Origin: Sulfurimonas sp. | Lineage (GTDB): Bacteria > Campylobacterota > Campylobacteria > Campylobacterales > Sulfurimonadaceae | Assembly (NCBI RefSeq): GCF_028713515.1 | Contig: NZ_JAQTOD010000003.1 | Coordinates: 310,001 to 374,000, forward strand | Direction of reading: 5' to 3' | DNA length: 64,000 nt | Shown here: piece by piece, positions 1 through 8,267 of the stretch | How positions within the stretch are numbered: the stretch's first letter is position 1 | Layout of the letters: the number at the start of each line of letters is the position of its first letter | The notes under the pieces: model-generated | The model's input: the letters and a program-made list of their open reading frames with translations, nothing else | The model's database searches: none | Told to the model about the DNA's origin: nothing | Made by a program: the position numbers and the translations under genes

Positions 1-557
1 CTCAACTCTCTTAATATATCTTCTGTTACAAGATTTGTGCTTGTTGCAGTAAATGCGCAAATAGCTGTTTTAGGAAAATTCTCTCTTAGATTTCCAAGTG
101 CTCTGTAGTCATCTCTAAACTCATGACCCCATTGCGAGATACAGTGAGCTTCATCCACGACAAAGAAGTTTATATTTAGCTCTCGCAGCATATTTATAGT
201 TGATTGGTTGTTTAGTCTCTCGGGTGAGAGATAGAGAAATTTTAACTCGCCGTCATAAGCTCTTTGGATAATCTCATCAACCTCATCACGGCTCTGCGCT
301 GAACTTATCATATCAGCGCTGATTTGTTGAGCTTTTAGGGAGGCAACCTGATCTTGCATCAAGGCAATCAGAGGTGAAACAACTATGCTTATGCCGCTCA
401 TAAGCATAGTTGGAAGCTGATAAACTAGAGATTTTCCCCCACCAGTTGGCAGTATCATAAGCAAATCTTGCCCATTTAGTATAGCGTCAACGCCCTCTTC
501 TTGAAGCTCTCTAAAGCTATTGTGCCCAAAAATATCTTTTAAAACTTTATGCTTCAT
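1..557 (-). CDS. recQ: RecQ-family ATP-dependent DNA helicase, N-terminal part (cut by window edge)
   Basis: The 185 codons present read as the first helicase domain of RecQ, a 3'-5' superfamily 2 helicase acting in recombination and repair of stalled forks. Walker A (TGGGKS) lies at about residues 38-43 and the DEAH box (VVDEAHCISQWGHEFR) at about 133-148, followed by motif III (FTATST). The CISQWGH sequence is the RecQ-specific aromatic-rich loop. The start ATG at 557 overlaps the stop of the upstream FlhB-like gene by 11 bp, so the two are probably translated from one message. The second RecA-like domain, zinc-binding/RQC and HRDC parts lie outside the window and cannot be judged. Confidence 0.93.
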   Translation of the reverse strand, partial: MKHKVLKDIFGHNSFRELQEEGVDAILNGQDLLMILPTGGGKSLVYQLPTMLMSGISIVVSPLIALMQDQVASLKAQQISADMISSAQSRDEVDEIIQRAYDGELKFLYLSPERLNNQSTINMLRELNINFFVVDEAHCISQWGHEFRDDYRALGNLRENFPKTAICAFTATSTNLVTEDILREL

Positions 558-813
558 TGTTGTATTTTTTTTCATTTTTCATAAGCCAAACAAAGACTTC
601 TACAACAGCTTTATATAACTCTGCAGGTATCTCATGGTCTATATCTAAATCAACCAGAGAGTTCACAAGCGCTTCGTTTGCAAATATCGGTACATTAAAC
701 TCTTTTGCTTTTTCGATGATCTTTTTTGCAATAGCTCCCTTACCGGAGGCTATGACTTTTGGTGCACCCTGATTTGCCTTATCGTATTTTAGTGCAGCTG
801 CTTTGTTTTGCAT
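547..813 (-). CDS. FlhB C-terminal-like protein (FlhX / EscU-YscU-HrcU cytoplasmic domain type)
   Basis: An 88-residue soluble protein resembling only the cytoplasmic tail of FlhB, the flagellar export switch protein. Recognisable are the ALKYD segment near residue 8, the APKVIASGKGAIAKKI stretch and the closing EIPAELYKAVVEV segment found in FlhB-family tails. There are no membrane segments. The autocleaving NPTH motif of full FlhB is absent; the matching position reads NQGAPK. Campylobacterota commonly carry such stand-alone paralogues, called FlhX in Helicobacter, which can partly substitute for the FlhB tail. It sits 10 bp after ribE and overlaps recQ, an operon context that says nothing about motility. 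A role in flagellar export is inference from family. Confidence 0.8.
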   Translation of the reverse strand: MQNKAAALKYDKANQGAPKVIASGKGAIAKKIIEKAKEFNVPIFANEALVNSLVDLDIDHEIPAELYKAVVEVFVWLMKNEKKYNNEA

Positions 814-823
814 TTTTGGTTGA

Positions 824-1435
824 TTAATACCTAGCGGTTATTGATTCGACTTCATCCCAGCTAAGATGATTTTTTTTATGAGAGATTATGTGGGCTACAT
901 ATCTCGCAAACATATCGGTTTCAATATTTACTCTTGAGCCTTTTTTGTAGTTCTTAAAGAGTGTCTCTCTCATGGTGTGTGGGATTATTGTGAGCCTAAA
1001 ACTATCTTCAAAAACATCATTTACAGTCAAGCTTACACCATCAATAGTTATGGAGCCTTTTGGGACAATGTAAGGGATAAATTTTTTCTCTATTTTTATG
1101 AAAACATCAAAAGAGTTTCCGTTGTTTTTTATCTCTTTTATCTCGCCGATAGCATCAACATGCCCTTGAACAACATGTCCTTCAAATCTATCTCCCATCA
1201 TCATGGCAGGCTCAATATGAACCTCATTTTTATAATTTTCAATCGCTAAATGCTTTTGAGATTCAGGAGAGAGTTCAACACTAAAGCCAGCATCAGAAAC
1301 TTTAATGACCGTTAAGCATGCCCCATTTATAGCAATAGAGTCGCCAATTTTTGCTCTGTACTTAGAGTTTATACTAAGCGTGCTTCCTGCAAAGCTCTTT
1401 ACAGTCGCAATTTCGCGAATTAGTCCTGTGAACAT
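824..1435 (-). CDS. ribE: Riboflavin synthase, alpha subunit
   Basis: The 203-residue protein starts MFTGLIREIATV, the invariant start of riboflavin synthase, and contains two tandem lumazine-binding barrels (about residues 1-95 and 96-190). Each has the expected features: NGACLTV near 37-43 and the second-barrel counterpart DGVSLTVN. It dismutates two 6,7-dimethyl-8-ribityllumazine molecules to riboflavin and a pyrimidinedione in the cytoplasm. The partner lumazine synthase (ribH) is at about 55.7 kb and GTP cyclohydrolase II (ribA) at about 38.6 kb, so the pathway is scattered. I saw no FMN riboswitch upstream. The gene lies 16 bp downstream of the Sel1-repeat gene and 10 bp before the FlhB-like gene. 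Length is normal for the family. Confidence 0.95.
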   Translation of the reverse strand: MFTGLIREIATVKSFAGSTLSINSKYRAKIGDSIAINGACLTVIKVSDAGFSVELSPESQKHLAIENYKNEVHIEPAMMMGDRFEGHVVQGHVDAIGEIKEIKNNGNSFDVFIKIEKKFIPYIVPKGSITIDGVSLTVNDVFEDSFRLTIIPHTMRETLFKNYKKGSRVNIETDMFARYVAHIISHKKNHLSWDEVESITARY

Positions 1436-1451
1436 CTGTTTCCTCTTCCTG

Positions 1452-2138
1452 TTAAAAAACTATTTTACCGTCTTCTTGCAAACCTCTTATGATGGCTTTT
1501 GCTTTTTCATGCCCAGCATAAGCGGCTTTTCTGCACATATCAAGTGCTTTGTCGTGGTCTTGTTTGCATCCAAAACCCTGATCATAGAGTTGACCTAAGT
1601 TATAATAACCCTCAGCCAAACCGCCATCAGCGGCTCTTTTGAAACAGATAAAGCATCTTGCTTCATCTATTTCAACCCCATGACCCTCTTTGTATAGTAC
1701 GCCCAAGTTGTTAAAAGAGGCTAAGTTTCCTCTTTTTGCTCCCTCTTCGTACCAAAACGCGGCTTCTGAAAAATTTTGCAAACACCCAAGACCTCTCTCT
1801 AGCATCAAAGCAACCTCATACATCGCCTGAGGAACCTCTCTCGTTGCGGCTTCTAAAAAATAGTCATGAGCTTTAAATTGGTTATGTTCAATGCCACCAA
1901 GTCCATTCATATATAAAATAGCTAGATTAAAAAGTGCGTATGGCTGTTTTGCTTTCGCCGCCATCTCATAGAGTTGGAGAGCTTTTTTTTCATCCGCATC
2001 ACAACCTTGTGCATTTTGGTACATATAGCCCAGAGAAGTTTGCGCATCTGCGTTGTTTTGCCCCGCTAAAATAGTATATAGTTCTAATGCTTTTTTAAAA
2101 TCTTGACTGTTATAAGCTTTATGCGCTTCTTCTATCAT
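1452..2138 (-). CDS. Sel1-repeat (TPR-like) protein
   Basis: 228 residues made almost entirely of about six Sel1-like repeats of 36 residues, each with the A-x-x-x-L-G-x-x-Y-x-x-G pattern (for example SLGYMYQNAQG, NLGVLYKEGHG and NLGQLYDQGFG). Cysteines recur in several repeats, as in the cysteine-rich Hcp family of Helicobacter, but I see no convincing signal peptide, so a cytoplasmic location is likely. Sel1 repeats form helical solenoids that bind other proteins. It is the first gene of a minus-strand run continuing with ribE, the FlhB-like gene and recQ, and is divergent from mnmG. A specific partner cannot be inferred. Confidence 0.85.
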   Translation of the reverse strand: MIEEAHKAYNSQDFKKALELYTILAGQNNADAQTSLGYMYQNAQGCDADEKKALQLYEMAAKAKQPYALFNLAILYMNGLGGIEHNQFKAHDYFLEAATREVPQAMYEVALMLERGLGCLQNFSEAAFWYEEGAKRGNLASFNNLGVLYKEGHGVEIDEARCFICFKRAADGGLAEGYYNLGQLYDQGFGCKQDHDKALDMCRKAAYAGHEKAKAIIRGLQEDGKIVF

Positions 2139-2240
2139 TTGAGAAACCTTTGAGTGGCTTTGAAATAAGTATGCAAATAATACTCAAAAATGCTAAAATT
2201 CGGCTAAAGAAACGGGTGTAGTATCACTTAAGGAATTAAA

Positions 2241-4121
2241 ATGAATTATGATGTAATAGTAATTGGCGGTGGTCACGCCGGAGTAGAAGCCGCGCTTTCA
2301 AGTGCAAGAATGGGAAATAGAACCTTGATGATCTCAATGCTTGCCGAGAATGTTGGAGCAACGAGCTGTAACCCGGCAGTTGGTGGTTTAGCTAAAGGGC
2401 ATCTGGTTCGTGAGCTAGATGCATTAGGCGGAGAGATGGGACTTATAACCGATGAAGCCGGAATACAATTTCGTATCTTAAATCACACAAAAGGTCCAGC
2501 AGTTAGAGGAAGTCGCGCTCAGATTGATATGGATAAGTACAAAGTAATCGCAAGAAACAAGATTTTAACCACTCCAAATCTTGATTTAGTTCAAGAGATG
2601 GCGGAGTCGCTTATTGTCGAAAATAACGAGGTTAAGGGTGTTAAGACAAATCTTTTAAACAGTTACGGAGCAAAAAAAGTTATCATCACAAGCGGAACAT
2701 TTCTAAGGGGTGTTATCCATGTCGGAGAGATTCAACAGCAAGGTGGAAGATTTGGCGAGCAGAGCAGTGTAGGGCTAAGTGAGTCATTGAAGGCGTGTGG
2801 ACTTGAGATGGGAAGACTAAAGACCGGTACATGTGCTAGAGTTGACAGTTCGAGCATAGATTTTTCTGTTATGGAAGAACAGGGTGGCGATGAAGTGCCA
2901 AGCCCATTTAGTTTTAGAACCAATCGTGATGAGTTTAGAAAAACGAAAAAGCAGATTCCATGTTTCATAACTTATACAAACGAAAACACTCACCACATCA
3001 TAGAGAGCAACTTCTACCGTGCTCCGCTTTTTACCGGTCAAATTGAGGGAACAGGACCACGGTATTGCCCAAGTATAGAGGATAAAGTAAATCGTTTTCG
3101 CGATAAAGAGAGACACCATCTTTTTATAGAGCCGCAAACTATGGAGAATACAGAATGCTACATAAACGGTATGAGCACATCGCTTCCGCCAGATGTTCAA
3201 CAGCAGATGATTCACTCGGTTCGCGGAATGGAAAATGCAAAAATAGTTCGCTATGGTTACGCGATAGAGTATGATTTTGTAGATCCAAGAGAGCTAAAAC
3301 ACTCGCTGGAGACAAAAAAAATCAGCGGTTTGTATCTGGCAGGGCAGATTAACGGAACAACAGGTTATGAAGAAGCCGCCGCACAAGGACTTATGGCTGG
3401 GATAAATGCATCTCTTAGTGTACAAGGAAAAGAGCCGCTCGTTTTGCGAAGAGATGAGGCTTATATTGGGGTTTTGATAGATGATTTGGTGACAAAAGGA
3501 ACAAAAGAGCCATACCGTATGTTTACCTCCCGTGCGGAATATAGGCTTCTTTTGAGAGAAGAGTCAGCAGACACAAGACTTAGCCACTATGGACACGAAC
3601 TAGGACTCATCAGTGATGAAACTTATGAAAAAGTCAGACTCAAACATGAGCAGATTCAAGAGGGTGCCAAGATACTTCACGAGAGAGTCTTCACTCCAAA
3701 CAAAGAGTTTATAGCCCTTTTAGAGAGTATGGGCGAAGAGAAAATCAGCGATAGCATTACAGCAGAGCAGCTAGTCGCAAGAAAGAGCTTTGATGTTGAA
3801 AAAATGATAAAAATAGCCCCTGAACTTTCACATTATGATGAGTATATAAAAGAGGAGATTTTAGTCGAGGGCAAATACGCAAGATATATCATCATGCAGA
3901 GTCAAGAGATAGAAAATATGAAAAAATACCTCAAAATAAAAATCCCGCAAGATTTTGATTTTAGAAGCGTTAGCGGTTTAAGTAAAGAGATTGTCGAAAA
4001 ACTAGAAAAATTCAACCCGCCAACACTTCAAGCAGCTTCACAGATAAGCGGCATAACCCCAGCCGCTATTGAGATACTTCATATTTATATAAAAATAGAT
4101 GTAAAAAATAAGAAAGTTTGA
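2241..4121 (+). CDS. mnmG: tRNA uridine-5-carboxymethylaminomethyl modification enzyme MnmG
   Basis: A 626-residue FAD enzyme that, together with the GTPase MnmE, installs the cmnm5 group on wobble U34 of certain tRNAs. The N-terminal dinucleotide-binding motif is [16 protein letters not shown] at residues 5-20. Further family signatures are the [16 protein letters not shown] block, [10 protein letters not shown], the [10 protein letters not shown] block, and the [17 protein letters not shown] block that closes the FAD-binding fold. The C-terminal helical MnmE- and tRNA-binding part is complete, and the length matches MnmG/GidA. The start is supported by AAGGAAT eight bases upstream of the ATG. 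It is divergent from the Sel1 gene, which places its promoter between 2139 and 2240. Confidence 0.98.
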   Translation: MNYDVIVIGGGHAGVEAALSSARMGNRTLMISMLAENVGATSCNPAVGGLAKGHLVRELDALGGEMGLITDEAGIQFRILNHTKGPAVRGSRAQIDMDKYKVIARNKILTTPNLDLVQEMAESLIVENNEVKGVKTNLLNSYGAKKVIITSGTFLRGVIHVGEIQQQGGRFGEQSSVGLSESLKACGLEMGRLKTGTCARVDSSSIDFSVMEEQGGDEVPSPFSFRTNRDEFRKTKKQIPCFITYTNENTHHIIESNFYRAPLFTGQIEGTGPRYCPSIEDKVNRFRDKERHHLFIEPQTMENTECYINGMSTSLPPDVQQQMIHSVRGMENAKIVRYGYAIEYDFVDPRELKHSLETKKISGLYLAGQINGTTGYEEAAAQGLMAGINASLSVQGKEPLVLRRDEAYIGVLIDDLVTKGTKEPYRMFTSRAEYRLLLREESADTRLSHYGHELGLISDETYEKVRLKHEQIQEGAKILHERVFTPNKEFIALLESMGEEKISDSITAEQLVARKSFDVEKMIKIAPELSHYDEYIKEEILVEGKYARYIIMQSQEIENMKKYLKIKIPQDFDFRSVSGLSKEIVEKLEKFNPPTLQAASQISGITPAAIEILHIYIKIDVKNKKV

Positions 4122-4178
4122 TAATAGTCAAGATAGATTGATAATATGAAACATAAAGTTTGAGAATGGATATCTAAA

Positions 4179-4503
4179 ATGGGAAAGCCTAAAAGAATCA
4201 TTCCTGAATTTATGCTAGATAATCCAGATGATACTTTTGTTGACAAAAACGCTAAAAGATACAAAAACCTACCAAAGAGAAGTAAGTGCTTTTGGGAAAG
4301 TGATAGAAGAATTGGGCTTACAAGATGTTCTCTATACGATTGTTACAGAAGATACTTCAAAGATTATAGAAGAAAATAACTTGAAAATCATTGTTACAAA
4401 CATCTTTGAGTTTATGAAAAAAATTGATTTTTGGACCGACAGTAGTCAATCAGCACTGTTCATATGTAAGTTGAATCCCTTTGGATGTCACAACAAATTT
4501 TAA
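4179..4503 (+). pseudogene. Remnant resembling the C-terminus of an AAA ATPase of the DUF4143 type
   Basis: A frame opening near 4228 encodes a segment running KTYQREVSAFGKVIEELGL, then VLYTIVTEDTS, ending in a patch like NIFEFMKKID. The order (K-x-x-REV/I, a long helix, LIVTED, then a short strand and W/F-E-F-hydrophobic) is the usual C-terminal end of DUF4143 AAA ATPases. No ATPase core is present upstream: mnmG ends at 4121 and the sequence between is in another frame. The reading frame runs into the 3' end of the convergent mutS7 gene. I read it as a truncated scrap and not an expressed gene. The family match is from memory of the motif order only. Confidence 0.4.
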
Positions 4504-7425
4504 ATCTGTAATTTTTCCTTGATGCACCATCTTATGATGTTCTGGACAAAGAGGAATCAAGTTGTATTTGTGGTTCATAGGAACATGACCAATGAAACCT
4601 TCATTATCAGCACTGTTTTGTTCTTGAATATGATGCGTCTCAGTGGCTTCCTCAGCGCAAATAATACAAGTGCTCATGTAAACATTTTTATTGTAATTAC
4701 TCTGCCGTTTTTTTGATAGTAGTTCCAATGATGAATAATCATTAGCAAGTTGCTTTCTGATTTCTTCTGCATCACGGATAAAATCATTATCCATATGTAG
4801 GGATTTAGCAAATTCTAGCCCATAAACCGTACTTCCATTACCGGGCTGTAAGGTACGGTTATAGATTAAACGGTCATTCTGTGGATTATATGAAACCGAC
4901 AAGTGCATACTAATGAGCGAAGCAATTTCATTGATTTGTTTTAGCTCTGTTAACTGATGTAGATGCGTTGCAAATATATGAAGACAATTCAAACGATTTA
5001 GCTTCATAAGAGCACTAGCAACCAATGCGACTCCACTTAGCGTTTCAGTACCATGACTCAGTTCATCACCTATTACAAGTGATTTAGCATTGATTCTATT
5101 GAAAATATTTCGAAGCTCTGTCATTTCTACTGCAAATGTAGACATGCCTTTAATCAGGTTATCTTTACTGACAATTCGGGTAAATACACTCTCAAACAAT
5201 GAAAATTTCATTTTTTCTGCCGGTACAAATAGTCCCGCTTGAGCCATTATGACAGTAATACCGATACTTTTCATCAATGACGATTTACCACTCGAATTGA
5301 TACCGTAGAGCAATATCCCTTTTACTTCTTCCCCTCGTGCAGAGGTAGAAAGTAAATTATCTCTGTAGGTATTATCTATTAGACTTGGATCCCCCATGAT
5401 AATATCGTTTGGAACGAAAACACCATGCTCTTCTTGCACTTCTATTAGTGGATGTCTAAGACCAATGATTTGTAGGAAATTTTTTCCTTCTTCTGCATCA
5501 ACAATTTTGGGCTTTACATAATTGTATTTTTTAGCAGTAATGATGTTTGATACAGCTATATCTAAATCAGCAATAAACTCACTGAGTGTTGTCATCATAC
5601 CTGTATATTTTCGGTCAAATATACCAAGATATTCTCGGTAAAGTTTTTTAGTTAATGCAACTATTTTGCTTTGATTGCTTAAATAGTTTGTTGAAATTTC
5701 ATCAATGATAGGAGCAGATATTTTCACATTATTTGTTTGGGTTCTATAGTAGAATTCATCAAAAAATATTCTACGATCTCCAATAACTACATTTTTATCT
5801 TTTATCTGGTCTGCAATCAGCATAAAACGAGATTTTGTAATGTCTATATAAAAACCTGTCTTATCTGTCTGTTCTACCTTGACAAAAGTTTGAGCTACAT
5901 CTTTACCCAACTCATTTGATAGTGCTTCACGAAAAACATCCGCAATCGACTCAAGATCATTAACCAGTTTTTGATTTTTCAACACAAGGTCATCAATTTC
6001 TGGGCTAACTCCTGCATTGATCATATTGTCATCAATCTGGTTATAGTTAAATTGTGCTGTTTTGTCCAAATCGAATGTTTGTTGAATCTCAGACATAAAC
6101 TCTAATATTTTTGTGTGTTTATATTGGTTTGAAGTGATATCAAGTTGCTCGATAATAGTGCGCATCTCATTTATTGCGAAAAGTGAATCATGTAGATAAT
6201 TGAGTTCACATGGATGCAGTTTAATTAATGCTAGTCTTCTACTCAGTCTTTCAATATCGTATATCTTATTGAGTTTAGAAAAAAGTATCTTATGCTGTTG
6301 TGTTATTTTTTCCGAAAGCTGATAGCGGCGGTTGATTTCTTGTTTATTAATCTGAGGGTGTAAGAGTCTATCTCTTAACAATCGTTTTCCCATTGAAGTA
6401 GCAGTATTGTTGATCAGTTTATAAATTGTCATTTCATCGGGGTCTTTAGAGATAATCTGCAACTGTTCAATTGCATTATTACCTAAAAGCATTGTCGATC
6501 TATTATCTACAATGATTGGGTGAGAAAGCTTTTGGATGATATTGATATCATGGTCAATAATGAAGTCAATCAATACTGCCAGTGATTCTGATACTAATGG
6601 CATAAACTCCAAATCAAGAAACTCTATTGGCGCCAAAAGTGATTCAGGCTTATAGACACTATTGAACAGTTCATTCTGGTAAGCAATTTTTTGACGATTG
6701 GTATTAATGACATGAATATAATGTGCATCAATTTCAAGATATGTTAATACCTCTTCTTGTTTTATATCTTTATGGGCAAAAGTAATAACCACTTCTTTCG
6801 TTTTATTAGCATGCATAAGGCTAAATACTTCATCAAAAGCAAGTGTTTTATCGTCTAAATTACCTTCAGCTTGATAGAGGAGAGTTTTGCCAGTTGTTAT
6901 ATCAATCGCAGAATATCCGATGAGATAGATTCCATTGCTTTCATCGACTAACAAAGATGTAGTGTAATTTGCTTCATTATCATTGATAAAGTCGAAATTT
7001 GTACCAGGGGAAATGATTCTATCCAGATATCGTGAAATTTTTGGCGGAGTACCTTTTTGTCTAATAATGACAATCGTATATTTGTCTTCACTGACTAGTC
7101 TCGCAAGGTATCTGTCAAATGAAACCGCTGGCACCCCTGCCATTAAAGGGTTTTTGACATCATTTTCTAAAATGAGTTTTGATTTTCTGGTGAGCTGAAT
7201 GTTCAGTAGTTCCGAAACAAGTTTAGCTTTTCCAAGTTGCATTTCATCGTTATCAACTTCATACACTTCGAAAAAAGTGCCAAGTTCCATAATAACAATA
7301 GTGTCACTTCCGTATTTCTCCTCAAAATATTTTTGAAGGTTGAAATACATTTCTGTAACAAGCACTTTATTATCATTTAAAATGCTTTCTATTGTACTGT
7401 CAGGGATAATTTCATTAATTGGCAT
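4450..7425 (-). CDS. MutS7-type DNA mismatch repair protein with C-terminal HNH endonuclease domain
   Basis: A 991-residue MutS-family protein. The N-terminal mismatch-recognition domain keeps the Phe-x-Glu motif (GTFFEVYEVD, F51 and E53) that stacks into a mispair. Connector, lever and clamp regions follow. The ABC-type ATPase domain has Walker A GINSSGKSS at 708-716, the signature region near GMSTFAVEM, and Walker B LVIGDELSHGTE around 781-792. After a linker, the last 72 residues are an HNH nuclease: CIIC at 920-923, HH at 931-932, and NLIPLCPEHH at 955-964. A MutS fused to HNH is the hallmark of MutS7, known from Campylobacterota, giant viruses and octocoral mitochondria. Nuclease fusion could let it nick DNA without MutL or MutH; that is inference. 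It is flanked by gene debris and convergent to the scrap at 4.2-4.5 kb. Confidence 0.93.
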   Translation of the reverse strand: MPINEIIPDSTIESILNDNKVLVTEMYFNLQKYFEEKYGSDTIVIMELGTFFEVYEVDNDEMQLGKAKLVSELLNIQLTRKSKLILENDVKNPLMAGVPAVSFDRYLARLVSEDKYTIVIIRQKGTPPKISRYLDRIISPGTNFDFINDNEANYTTSLLVDESNGIYLIGYSAIDITTGKTLLYQAEGNLDDKTLAFDEVFSLMHANKTKEVVITFAHKDIKQEEVLTYLEIDAHYIHVINTNRQKIAYQNELFNSVYKPESLLAPIEFLDLEFMPLVSESLAVLIDFIIDHDINIIQKLSHPIIVDNRSTMLLGNNAIEQLQIISKDPDEMTIYKLINNTATSMGKRLLRDRLLHPQINKQEINRRYQLSEKITQQHKILFSKLNKIYDIERLSRRLALIKLHPCELNYLHDSLFAINEMRTIIEQLDITSNQYKHTKILEFMSEIQQTFDLDKTAQFNYNQIDDNMINAGVSPEIDDLVLKNQKLVNDLESIADVFREALSNELGKDVAQTFVKVEQTDKTGFYIDITKSRFMLIADQIKDKNVVIGDRRIFFDEFYYRTQTNNVKISAPIIDEISTNYLSNQSKIVALTKKLYREYLGIFDRKYTGMMTTLSEFIADLDIAVSNIITAKKYNYVKPKIVDAEEGKNFLQIIGLRHPLIEVQEEHGVFVPNDIIMGDPSLIDNTYRDNLLSTSARGEEVKGILLYGINSSGKSSLMKSIGITVIMAQAGLFVPAEKMKFSLFESVFTRIVSKDNLIKGMSTFAVEMTELRNIFNRINAKSLVIGDELSHGTETLSGVALVASALMKLNRLNCLHIFATHLHQLTELKQINEIASLISMHLSVSYNPQNDRLIYNRTLQPGNGSTVYGLEFAKSLHMDNDFIRDAEEIRKQLANDYSSLELLSKKRQSNYNKNVYMSTCIICAEEATETHHIQEQNSADNEGFIGHVPMNHKYNLIPLCPEHHKMVHQGKITDLKFVVTSKGIQLTYEQC

Positions 7426-7708
7426 TTGGAATTATACCAATACATGCCTTTTATGATTGATTGTATTATTGATAAATTTAGAATTAGATAGTTTTGATCT
7501 TCAAAAAATTATGTAATTTTTATGTAGTTGCTATTGAAAAATTAAATCACAAAAAGTTCTAAATAAAAATTGGATTTTTTCTGAAATCCTCTATTCTACA
7601 CGATTTACTATGATAAACATAAAAATATGGAAGTCAACCGCAATCAATGAATTTTTGCCTGAGACTCCGTAAAATAGGGACTTGTCAAGCGCATGCTAGT
7701 TCAAATGG
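7426..7708. other. AT-rich stretch without a supported gene
   Basis: Upstream of mutS7 there is no open frame of note on either strand. The promoter of mutS7 should lie here, in reverse orientation, but I could not assign a convincing -10 or Shine-Dalgarno. Together with the degenerate sequence that follows to about 8.2 kb, this forms a spacer of roughly 840 bp between mutS7 and kup, long for this compact chromosome. Confidence 0.5.
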
Positions 7709-8041
7709 GTGCGAGTTCCTTATAGAGGTCAAGAGTACGCAACGCTTTTTACAGACATAAAACTCAAAGATACTCAAGTGGCAGTAAATATCATAAATAA
7801 TATAAAAATGGACAGTAATTTTAATAGCTCCATCACTGTTGCAAACGATGATGTTAGGCATCTTGACACAAGCAAACTAAGCAATTTCGAAGAACTTGAC
7901 GCTCTTTTAAAAGATTTACAAGCAGTAAAATAAGACAGCAAAAAATGGCTTTTTGTAGTGGGAATAGAGAAGTATAAGTTTACAGATAACATAAGCTATG
8001 CACAAAAAGGTGCAAGAAACCAACAAAATCATAGGCGATGA
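7709..8041 (+). pseudogene. Remnant of a caspase-fold (peptidase C14-like) protein
   Basis: One frame reads EYATLFTDIKLKDTQ and continues to LKDLQAVK, then an in-frame TAA at 7931-7933, then KKWLFVVGIEKYKFTDN and ISYAQKGAR before ending at 8041. The block W-L-F-V-V-G-I-x-x-Y followed by I-x-Y-A resembles the first strand and helix of bacterial caspase/metacaspase domains (pattern F-A-V/I-G-I-x-x-Y). The catalytic His-Gly and Cys parts that should follow are missing. The in-frame stop, the truncation and the lack of a good start indicate a decayed gene. Another open frame of about 60 codons overlaps the end (from 7998) but shows no recognisable motif. The family assignment rests on one short block. 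Confidence 0.35.
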
Positions 8042-8267
8042 TAAGCAAAACAGCTATTTAAAAAATACACCAATTGCCCAAAAGTTGAAAAAAATCATCT
8101 CAAAAAATATAGATTTTTCTTTGCAAAGAAAAGATAAAAAGTGGTTTTTGAAATACAGAGATACTTTGTGTTGTAGGTTTTGATACTTTCTTTATACTGT
8201 AGCCCATAATATTGATTATTTCATGATACTAAAAGTTGTAGAATCACTGAAATTTAATGGAGACAAT

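Noticed and set aside
977-1249. Plus-strand frame of 90 codons opposite ribE
   Set aside because: It lies fully within the conserved second lumazine-binding domain of ribE and has no start context.
1436-1451. FMN riboswitch before ribE
   Set aside because: Only 16 bp separate ribE from the Sel1 gene, too short for the riboswitch, and no conserved RFN elements are seen upstream of the Sel1 gene, ribA or kdsA-ribH.
2732-3215. Two minus-strand frames inside mnmG
   Set aside because: mnmG is intact and strongly conserved through this region; the minus frames have no ribosome site and no family motif.
4450-7425. Contamination from an octocoral mitochondrion
   Set aside because: The gene is on the same contig as clear Campylobacterota genes and MutS7 is native to that phylum; the coral gene is thought to be the transferred copy.
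7998-8183. Plus-strand frame of 61 codons (MHKKVQETNK...)
   Set aside because: Lysine- and AT-driven composition, start inside the caspase-like scrap, no ribosome site and no recognisable fold. Treated as part of decayed sequence.
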